DNA of 20,267 nucleotides from Actinocrinis sp046724665 (GTDB lineage Bacteria; Actinomycetota; Actinomycetes; Streptomycetales; Catenulisporaceae), in the NCBI GenBank assembly GCA_046724665.1, contig JBKOWZ010000137.1, positions 1-20,267 on the forward strand. Reading direction: 5' to 3'. The first letter of the stretch is position 1; the number at the start of each line of letters is the position of its first letter. Below the pieces are notes generated by a model. It saw only the letters and a program-made list of their open reading frames with translations, was not told the DNA's origin and made no database searches. A program made the translations under genes and the position numbers. This document shows positions 14,107 to 20,267 of this stretch, piece after piece.

Positions 14107-15420
14107 TCAGCCGGGTGGAAGCAGAAGTCCGAGGCCTGCGAAGGCAAGGACGAGGTACATCTCGGGCAGCTTCTTGAAGCGCAACAGGAGTCCCACCGCG
14201 ATCGACGTCATCACGACGGCGCCGATGATCTGTTTGGCGCCGTGCAGGCCGGCCTGGGTCGGCAGCACGAGCACCATGCCGATCAGCGCCCCGGCGGTGG
14301 CCGCGGTCGCGCCCTTGACGAACGCGCGCACCTGCTTGTTGTCGCGGTAGCGGATGAACAGGCGGCCCGGGATGATGATGGCGAGGTAGATCGGGGTGAA
14401 GATGGCGACCGTCGCCACGATGGCGCCCATCGGCCCGGCGACCAGGTAACCGATGAACGTCGCGGTGATGACCACCGGTCCGGGGGTGATCAGGCCGATG
14501 GCGATCGCGTTGAGGAACTGCGCCGAGTTGAGCCAGTGGTAGTGGTCGATCACCCCGGAGCGCATCACCGGCACGACCGCCAGGCCGAAGCCGAAGGTCA
14601 CCGCGCCGGTCTTGAAGAAGAAGAGCGCGAGCGAGGTCAGCTTGCTGGTAGTGGCCACGGCGCCGAGACCGAGCAGCGGGGCGGCGGACAGAGCCGGCAG
14701 CCGGCTCGGCGTGCTGCCGTTGCCGTTGGCGCGCTGTAGCTGCGTCTGCGCGCGCCGGCTGCGCAGCCGCCCCCACCAGCCGCGACCGGGCCGCGCGTCC
14801 ACGGCGATCATCAGCAGGCCGGCGATGATGATCAGGTAGATCGGCTCGTTGCCGGTCCCGATCGTCACGGCGGCGACGACGGCGCTGATGGCCCAGGCGC
14901 GCCGATCCCTGCCGTCGGTGATCTTCAGCAGCTTGTAGGCGGTGATGCCCATGATGGCGAGCACCGCCGGGGAGACCCCCATGAACAGCTTTCTGACCAC
15001 CAGCTGCGCGGAGAAGTGGGTGTAGAAGACGGCCATGACCGTGACCATCAGGAACGACGGGACGATGAAGGCCACGGCGATCGCGAACGCGCCGAACGTA
15101 CCGCGGCGCAGGTAGCCGATCCACATCGCCACCTGCGCCGCCAGCGGCCCCGGCAGGGTCTGGCCGAGCGCGACGCCGTCGAGGAAGTCGTCCTCCGAGA
15201 TCCAGCGGCGCTGATCGACCAGGTCGCGCTGCATGTAGCCGACCACCGCGATCGGGCCGCCGAACCCGGTGGTGCCAAGGCGCAGGAAGTACTTCAGAAG
15301 CCTGTTGAACGGGACCTGCGTCAGCGGCTGCGCGGTCTCGTGCCGCGGTGAAACCTTCACGGCGCCCGGCGCGAGGTTCACGCCGTCGGAGCTCTCCGAG
15401 CTCGTCACAGTCGTGCTCAC
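14107..15420 (-). CDS. chrA: Chromate-transporter (CHR) family protein, two-domain form
   Basis: The 437-residue membrane protein starts at the GTG at 15420, with GAGAGGGAG seven bases upstream. It has the duplicated long-chain CHR architecture. The N-terminal half carries FGGPIAVVGYMQRDLV (about 53-68) and LPGPLAAQ (89-96). The C-terminal half repeats the pattern as FFFKTGAVTFGFGLAVVP and LITPGPVVITATFIGY. Members export chromate (and probably sulfate-like anions) in symport or exchange. Actual chromate resistance is inferred from the family. A polar linker of about 30 residues separates the halves. No chromate-responsive regulator (ChrB-type) lies beside it. A perfect 13-bp hairpin terminates the gene downstream. 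Confidence 0.88.
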   Translation of the reverse strand: MSTTVTSSESSDGVNLAPGAVKVSPRHETAQPLTQVPFNRLLKYFLRLGTTGFGGPIAVVGYMQRDLVDQRRWISEDDFLDGVALGQTLPGPLAAQVAMWIGYLRRGTFGAFAIAVAFIVPSFLMVTVMAVFYTHFSAQLVVRKLFMGVSPAVLAIMGITAYKLLKITDGRDRRAWAISAVVAAVTIGTGNEPIYLIIIAGLLMIAVDARPGRGWWGRLRSRRAQTQLQRANGNGSTPSRLPALSAAPLLGLGAVATTSKLTSLALFFFKTGAVTFGFGLAVVPVMRSGVIDHYHWLNSAQFLNAIAIGLITPGPVVITATFIGYLVAGPMGAIVATVAIFTPIYLAIIIPGRLFIRYRDNKQVRAFVKGATAATAGALIGMVLVLPTQAGLHGAKQIIGAVVMTSIAVGLLLRFKKLPEMYLVLAFAGLGLLLPPG

Positions 15421-15708
15421 GCCGACTCCCTCTCGAGGAGCATCCCGCGCACGGCAAAGCTACATCGAATGGTCACCATGGAGTCCCCACATCGAGAGGG
15501 TCGAGGGTGTGGCACGGACGGTGCTTCGAACGGCCGGACGGGCCGGCGCTCGCCGCGCCCAGCAAAACGCACCGGCGCCACGCGTCTCTCCCCCCGCCGA
15601 AGCGGGCCGTCGGTGAGTTCGACGCCGCGTGGTGTGACGATGCGGTGATCGGCGGTACGTATGCAGGGTTCTGCTGTACCGGGCTAACCTCTGCCTGCGG
15701 TTATAAGC

Positions 15709-15810
15709 GTGACCGGGGGTGGTGTGTTCGTCTTCTTCTGCGTTGCCATCTTCTTCCACCTTGCCCTCGCGGCCTGCGGATGCTCCTGTTCATCACCATT
15801 CGGACGCTGA
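15709..15810 (+). CDS. Possible 33-residue hydrophobic Cys-rich peptide
   Basis: A GTG-started frame encodes 33 residues: a hydrophobic stretch (FVFFCVAIFFHLALAA) followed by a Cys cluster (CGCSC) and a short polar end. The LALAAC segment resembles a lipobox, though the very short length makes a lipoprotein unlikely. A TAACCT box at 15685-15690 could be a -10 element. There is no clear ribosome site, so chance is a serious alternative. Confidence 0.15.
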   Translation: MTGGGVFVFFCVAIFFHLALAACGCSCSSPFGR

Positions 15811-16002
15811 CTAGGGCCGAGGTGAATTCGAGGGCGGACAGGCCGCGCCGGAAGTTCACCGCCGCTTCGGAAGATCGTTTCCCCGGCTCCTTGTTAGGGC
15901 TTTTCAATCGCCCTTCCGAGAGGGACTATTGCGCTGTGCAACGACGTCCGGAGGCGGCACCCCCGCCGTAGGGCGCTCCCGGGAGCCTGCACCCGGGCGG
16001 AT

Positions 16003-16021
16003 AAGGGCGCACGACGCCCTT
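16003..16021 (+). promoter_or_regulatory. Short hairpin and shared direct repeat upstream of the glycosyltransferase
   Basis: AAGGGCG (16003-16009) and CGCCCTT (16015-16021) form a perfect 7-bp stem with a 5-base loop. The right arm is part of CGCCCTTCCG, repeated exactly at 15909-15918, 106 bp away. It lies about 200 bp upstream of the GTG at 16220. Role unknown. Confidence 0.35.
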
Positions 16022-16219
16022 CCGCTGCCGAACGGCCTCGCAAGCAGCGTGGCCGGCACGCTCACCGACAATGCATTGATCAACACGCGCCGGTGCCGCC
16101 CGGCGCCGATGCCCGCATGCCCACTTCGCGGTATCGCAAGGCGCCGCGACGCGTTCCACCCTGTTCATCTGGTGCCACCGCTCGACGTTCCACATCGATG
16201 TCGCACTGAGGAGCACGCC

Positions 16220-17497
16220 GTGTCCCATATCGGTCTCATCACTCCCCCCTATGTCAGCCATGTCAATTCCATGATCATCCTCGGCGGCGAGCTGCTGCGC
16301 CGCGGCCACCGGGTATCGCTGATCTCGACCCCTGACGCCGAGAAGCCGGTCCTGGCCGGCGGCCTCGAGTTCATCGCGGTGGGCGCCGGAGTCTTCCCGC
16401 CCGGCACCCTCGAGCGATTCACGGACAAGCAGGGGAGGCTGTCCGGAATACGGGCGATCCGGTTCATCATGAAGGACATCGCCAAGATCGCGGCCATGCA
16501 CGCGCAGGAGCTGCCCGACGCGGTGCTGGGCAACGGCATCGACGCGCTCGTGGTGGACCAGATCCAGCCGATCGGGGCGGCGGTCGCCCAGCGGTACGAC
16601 CTCCCGTACGTCAACGTGTGCAGCCTGCTGCCGCTCAACAGCGACCCGAACGTGCCGCCGTGGACGATGTACTGGCCCTTCGAGGACTCCGATGCGGCCA
16701 GGACGCGCAACAAGATCGGCTACCGGGTCAGGAGCATGTTCGAGCACCCGCTGACCGTGGTGGCCAACGGCACCCGGGTCAAGTGGGGCCTGGACGCGGT
16801 GACCGCCGACGGCTCGTTCTCGAAGCTCGCGCAGCTGGCGCAGATCCCCGCCTTCTTCGACTTCCCGCGCCGGCAGACGCCGGAGGCCTTCCACTACACC
16901 GGTCCGTTCCACGACTACAAGACGGCGAGCCCGGTCCCGTTCCCGTGGGAGGCGCTGGACGGCAGGCCGCTGATCTACGCGGCGATGGGGACGATGCAGA
17001 ACCGGATGATGCGCATCTTCCGCACCATCGCGCAGGCCTGCGAAGTCCTCGACGCGCAGCTGGTGATCTCGCTGGGCAGCCGGGGCGCGGCGATCCCGGC
17101 GGACTTCCCGGGCAGCCCGATCGTGGTGGACTTCGCCCCGCAGCTCGAGCTGCTCAAGCGGGCGTCGCTCTTCATCAGCCACGGCGGGGCGAACTCCACC
17201 CTCGAGGCGATGGCGTACGGCGTGCCGATGGTGCTGCTGCCGGTCACCTCCGACCAGCCCGGCGTCGCGGCGCGGGCGAAGCACGTGGGTGTCGCCGAGT
17301 TCATCCCGGTGAACAAGCTCTCCGCGGGCAAGCTGCGCACGGCGATCGAGACCGTGCGGTCGAACCCGTCCTACCGGGACAGCGCGCTGAAGGCCAAGGA
17401 GGTGCTGAGCGTGATGGATCCGGTGGGCCGCGCGGCGGACATCGTCGAAGAGGCCTTCCAAACCCGCCGCCCGGTACGCAGGACCACGCCCATCTAG
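16220..17497 (+). CDS. Family-1 (UGT/MGT-like) glycosyltransferase
   Basis: The 425-residue protein starts at the GTG at 16220, with GAGGAG about seven bases upstream. The N-terminus MSHIGLITPPYVSHVNSMI is the acceptor-binding domain start, with a loop His. The C-terminal half contains the nucleotide-sugar signature: VVDFAPQLELLKRASLFI, then SHGGANSTLEAMAYGVPMV and SDQPGVAARAKHVGVAEFI (about residues 303-358), as in GT1 enzymes such as macrolide and zeaxanthin glycosyltransferases. It most likely transfers a sugar from an activated donor to a small hydrophobic acceptor in the cytoplasm. The acceptor is unknown, and no biosynthetic cluster for one is visible nearby. A longer frame reaching 15929 has no ribosome site. 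The gene ends before a perfect hairpin shared with the convergent lectin-type gene. Confidence 0.9.
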   Translation: MSHIGLITPPYVSHVNSMIILGGELLRRGHRVSLISTPDAEKPVLAGGLEFIAVGAGVFPPGTLERFTDKQGRLSGIRAIRFIMKDIAKIAAMHAQELPDAVLGNGIDALVVDQIQPIGAAVAQRYDLPYVNVCSLLPLNSDPNVPPWTMYWPFEDSDAARTRNKIGYRVRSMFEHPLTVVANGTRVKWGLDAVTADGSFSKLAQLAQIPAFFDFPRRQTPEAFHYTGPFHDYKTASPVPFPWEALDGRPLIYAAMGTMQNRMMRIFRTIAQACEVLDAQLVISLGSRGAAIPADFPGSPIVVDFAPQLELLKRASLFISHGGANSTLEAMAYGVPMVLLPVTSDQPGVAARAKHVGVAEFIPVNKLSAGKLRTAIETVRSNPSYRDSALKAKEVLSVMDPVGRAADIVEEAFQTRRPVRRTTPI

Positions 17498-17564
17498 TGC
17501 TCACCGGTGGATGACATCGGCAGGCGACGGATCACACGTTGCCTGGTAGCGATCCGGATCCCCT

Positions 17565-17604
17565 GCCTGGCCTCGGCGACTGCACCGCAGCGCCGAGGCC
17601 AGGC
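17565..17604. terminator. Perfect 14-bp bidirectional hairpin terminator
   Basis: GCCTGGCCTCGGCG (17565-17578) pairs exactly with CGCCGAGGCCAGGC (17591-17604) around a 12-base loop. It sits between the stop codons of two convergent genes (17497 and 17608), so it can serve both strands. Confidence 0.8.
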
Positions 17605-17607
17605 TGC

Positions 17608-20267
17608 TCATCCATAGCGGAAGAACACGTCGCGCACGATGTGTGTGTCCGTCTTGCCGCCGGTGCTCGCGGTGAACGACGCCAGCGCGCTCGACGGGAG
17701 CGTGACCGAGCCGCGCAGCACGAGCGTTCCGTCCATGGTGACGTTGATCACCCCCTGGAAATACACCACCCACCAGGTGTGCGTACCCTCCAGGCTCGGG
17801 ATGTTCTTGGCGCTGATGAGTTCCGTCGGCGCGGTGCCCGACGCCGGGTTCGTGGCGATCGCCGCGCTGGAAACGGCTTGGCCGCCGGTCGCCGTGTTCA
17901 GCGTGACGTAGATCCCTGGCACGCCGGTCGCCCCCAGGCCGTCACCGGGGTTGCCGACCACGCCCGCGCTCGCCGACGCGGCGTCGAAGAGGCTGAACGT
18001 AAGGCCGCTGCCTCCGGTGCCGCCGCCGATCACCGTCGTGAACTCGACCGCCATCCGGTGGATCTGGAGCGGGTTCGCGTACGTCACGGTGCCGGCCAGG
18101 TTGGGAGCGGCAGGCGTCAGCAGGGCGTCCGAACCCGTGCCACTCATCTTGGCGCTGCCGTTGTACGACCAGCCGCCGCCGGGTGGTGGCACGCTCGTGC
18201 CGCCGGCCGAAATCGCCACGCCGCTGATGACATGGCCGGCGCCGCCTTCGCCGGTACCGGCGGTGAACGCGGGCAGTACCGAAGCGGGCAGCGTCACCAT
18301 CGGCGAGAGCACGAGCTCGCCGTCCACCGAGACGTCCAACCGATCGCCGTCCACCTGCACCGACACCGCGTGCGTGCCGAGGCGCAGCGGCGGAACGTGC
18401 GTCGAGGTCGCGAGATAGCGGAGCGTGCCGTGGCGTCCGCTGGTCGCGACGCCGACGAAGTTGCCCGACGGCACGCCGGGCTGCCGGTGCGTTCCCAGCA
18501 CGACCGCGACTCCGCGCAGGCCCGCGAAGCCCAGGCCGCCATCGCCGCAGCCCAGCGCCGTGGCCGACGCCTTCGCTGCGTCCAGCAGGCCGAACGTGAG
18601 CCCTTCGCCGGCCGAGCCGCCGCCGAGCTTCGCGGTGAAGCCGGCCGTCAGGCCCGCGCTGGGCACCGGCGTGCCGTAGACCGCTGAGCCGGCTCGATGA
18701 GTGCCGGACGGACTGAGCGCCAGACTCGTCCCCGACATCGCCGCAGAGCCGTTGAGCGTCCAGCCGCCGCCCGGCGCGCCGACGACGTTGCCTCCCTGCG
18801 GCGCGGCGCCGGTACCCGACAGGGACACGTACATCGGGCCCTGACCTGTGTCGGTGGTGATCTCGTACGATCCGGTTAAGCTCCCCGGCGGGAACGGCGA
18901 GAAGGTCACCGCGACCGTGTAGCTCTCGCCCGGGGCGAGTTGCTGGCCCTCTGGGATCGGGTTGAGCGCGGTGAACACCCCGGCCGGCGGCGCCGCCTTG
19001 GTCACGGTCAGCGTGAGGTTGCCGGTGTTGGTGACGGTGAACGCCAGCGGCGCCGAGGTCTGGCTGATCGGCACGACGCCGAACGCGAGCGACGCCGGGC
19101 TGATCGTCACCTCGTCGTGCGCGACCTGCGCCACGCCGGTGAGCGGGATCGTGACCGTGCCCTGATCGCTGGTCAGTACCACCGACGCGCTGTCGTTCGC
19201 GACCGCCGAGGGCGTGTAGGTCACCGAGAACGTGTCGGCCGCTCCCGGCGCCAGCGTGTTGCCGGGTTCGGGCATCCCGACGGCGGTGAACGGCGCGGCC
19301 GGTTCGGTAACCTCGGTGAATGTCTCCGTGGTCGTGCCGGTGTTCTGCACGCTGACCGTCAGGGTTTTGGTATTGCCGACAGCCATGTCGCCGTAGTCCA
19401 GCGACGCAGGCGAGGCGGCAAGCCCGGGCTGCGTTCCGGTACCGCTCAGTCCGGTGTAGATCGTGCCCGCGTCTGTGGTCAGCCGGATCTGCCCGGTGAC
19501 CGCGCCCCAACCGCCGGGCGTGAAGGAGACAGGCACGCTCAGCGTCTGACCGGCCGTCAGGGTGACCGGCAGCGCGGGTGGCGTGACCGCGAACGGCGAG
19601 TCGGTGGCGATCGCCGAGACGGTGACGGTCTTCGTCGCGGTCAGCACGGCCGTCGCAGAGCCGGTCGAGCCGACGGCCGTGGCGCCGAAGGCCGTCGGCT
19701 GGCCCTGGAGTGCCTGATCGATCGGGGCGCCGAACGCGAGCAGATTGCCGTCGCGGGTGCCGACGTAGACGCGGCCACTGTTCGTCGCCGGGGTGACGAA
19801 CTTCGACACGGTGCCCAGCGGCCAGGAGCGCAGCGGCTTGAGCACGTTGCCGGACGGCAGCGCGTTGTAGACCATCAGCTGGCCGCCGGCGCCGGTCGGC
19901 CCTGACGCGCGCACGACCCACACCAGAGCCGAGCCCGAAGTGGTGCCGTCGGAGGTCACCACCGGAGAGCCGGAGGTGTAGCCGAAGGTCTGCGCGCTGT
20001 TGCCGGCCACGTGCAGCGCGGGCGTGCCGCCGGCGGTCTGGCCGTAGCCGAGCGCTATCAGAAAGCCGTTCGCCTCGGTCAGATACAAATAGCCGCCGTC
20101 GCCGCCCCAGATCGCCGGGTGGCCCCAGACGCCTGCGACCGTCGTCTCGCCGAGCACCTGGTCGCCGCCGCCGGGACCCTGGCCGCGCCCGCCGAGGTTG
20201 TCGCGGTCGAGCAGATAGAGCTTGCCCTGCTTGCCGATCTCGGCCATCAGGTGCGGATGCGCGGCGG
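17608..20267 (-). CDS. Partial large secreted protein: beta-propeller, Ig-like repeats and two lectin-like domains
   Basis: The gene runs off the right edge, so its start and export signal are not seen; 885 residues are visible, and the frame is open to the edge. (Positions here count from the Met at 20247.) Residues 1-175 carry PQQ-type propeller motifs such as GKLYLLDRDN, GYLYLTEANGFLIAL and GRVYVGTRDGNLLAFG. Three Ig-like choice-of-anchor D/ASH-type domains follow (about 182-272, 273-373 and 378-480), with repeated LDYGDMAVG, LAFGVVPI and xxLTG/SLSGTG ends. Two related L-type-lectin-like domains end the protein (about 494-690 and 694-879); each opens with GGWxxNGSAxMSGT and contains a GxGLTFxLxDA segment. 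It is probably a surface adhesin or carbohydrate-binding protein, which is an inference. The last domain ends right at the C-terminus, with no visible sorting signal. Confidence 0.85.
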   Translation of the reverse strand, partial: AAHPHLMAEIGKQGKLYLLDRDNLGGRGQGPGGGDQVLGETTVAGVWGHPAIWGGDGGYLYLTEANGFLIALGYGQTAGGTPALHVAGNSAQTFGYTSGSPVVTSDGTTSGSALVWVVRASGPTGAGGQLMVYNALPSGNVLKPLRSWPLGTVSKFVTPATNSGRVYVGTRDGNLLAFGAPIDQALQGQPTAFGATAVGSTGSATAVLTATKTVTVSAIATDSPFAVTPPALPVTLTAGQTLSVPVSFTPGGWGAVTGQIRLTTDAGTIYTGLSGTGTQPGLAASPASLDYGDMAVGNTKTLTVSVQNTGTTTETFTEVTEPAAPFTAVGMPEPGNTLAPGAADTFSVTYTPSAVANDSASVVLTSDQGTVTIPLTGVAQVAHDEVTISPASLAFGVVPISQTSAPLAFTVTNTGNLTLTVTKAAPPAGVFTALNPIPEGQQLAPGESYTVAVTFSPFPPGSLTGSYEITTDTGQGPMYVSLSGTGAAPQGGNVVGAPGGGWTLNGSAAMSGTSLALSPSGTHRAGSAVYGTPVPSAGLTAGFTAKLGGGSAGEGLTFGLLDAAKASATALGCGDGGLGFAGLRGVAVVLGTHRQPGVPSGNFVGVATSGRHGTLRYLATSTHVPPLRLGTHAVSVQVDGDRLDVSVDGELVLSPMVTLPASVLPAFTAGTGEGGAGHVISGVAISAGGTSVPPPGGGWSYNGSAKMSGTGSDALLTPAAPNLAGTVTYANPLQIHRMAVEFTTVIGGGTGGSGLTFSLFDAASASAGVVGNPGDGLGATGVPGIYVTLNTATGGQAVSSAAIATNPASGTAPTELISAKNIPSLEGTHTWWVVYFQGVINVTMDGTLVLRGSVTLPSSALASFTASTGGKTDTHIVRDVFFRYG

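Larger units (their letters stand above)
15421..16219. other. 799-bp gene-poor region between the transporter and glycosyltransferase genes
   Basis: No convincing protein-coding gene is visible; longer open frames here have no family features. The stretch contains a possible short peptide frame (15709-15810), the 12-bp palindrome GCTCCCGGGAGC (15975-15986), a 7-bp-stem hairpin (16003-16021), the direct repeat CGCCCTTCCG (15909-15918 and 16015-16024) and the palindrome CAATGCATTG (16069-16078). It presumably holds the glycosyltransferase promoter and a long leader. The base composition around 15800-15950 is somewhat less GC-rich than the rest. Confidence 0.5.

Noticed and set aside
15460..15759. 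99-residue minus-strand open frame upstream of the transporter gene
   Set aside because: Its composition is Arg/Thr/His-rich with no fold, ribosome site or recognisable motif.
15975..15986. CebR-type cellulose-utilisation operator
   Set aside because: The palindrome GCTCCCGGGAGC has the half-sites in the opposite order to the TGGGAGCGCTCCCA box known for CebR.

Overview
The window looks like chromosomal DNA from a high-GC, soil-type actinomycete. The base composition is strongly GC-rich with G/C third codon positions. Start codons include GTG and TTG, promoters have TAnnnT -10 boxes, and some transcripts look leaderless. The protein families (family-2 cellulose-binding modules, S53 proteases, DUF574-type methyltransferases, ECF42 sigma factors with DGPF partners) are typical of Streptomycetales/Catenulisporales-like organisms. 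The genus cannot be fixed from the sequence alone. I see no insertion sequence, tRNA, rRNA or CRISPR array.

Layout, left to right. (1) 15-815 +: membrane-anchored cupredoxin. It runs into a truncated DinB-type fragment (about 815-1072 -) and a secreted clan-A-like glycoside hydrolase with FN3 and CBM2 modules (1114-3276 -). (2) A 349-bp divergent regulatory region, then a DHA2-type MFS exporter (3626-5119 +), apparently read from a leaderless transcript. (3) Convergent to it, a DUF574-type SAM methyltransferase (5126-5971 -) and a TMEM175-like channel (6010-6660 -). (4) A 365-bp intergenic region with five 9-bp tandem repeats, then a membrane protein (7026-7571 +) and a secreted six-Cys DUF3761-like protein (7764-8390 +), convergent with an S53 serine-carboxyl protease (8421-9770 -). 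(5) A short-chain dehydrogenase (9928-10737 -), divergent from a DGPF/YciI protein and ECF42-type sigma factor pair (10907-12517 +) whose upstream region has a TGTCGA box. (6) Two convergent small secreted CBM2 proteins with no catalytic domain (12667-13446 + and 13457-13879 -). (7) A chromate-type transporter (14107-15420 -) with a perfect-stem terminator. (8) A 799-bp gene-poor stretch, then a family-1 glycosyltransferase (16220-17497 +). (9) A perfect 14-bp hairpin separating it from a very large secreted propeller/Ig-like/lectin protein (17608 to beyond the right edge, -).

A plausible theme is extracellular work on plant polymers and cell-surface material: hydrolase plus CBM2, two free CBM2 proteins, a secreted acid-type protease, a lectin-like adhesin and a cupredoxin. 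These sit among membrane transport and stress-regulation genes. This shared theme is inferred from domain content; the genes are not one operon. Only the DGPF-sigma pair and perhaps the TMEM175-methyltransferase pair look co-transcribed.
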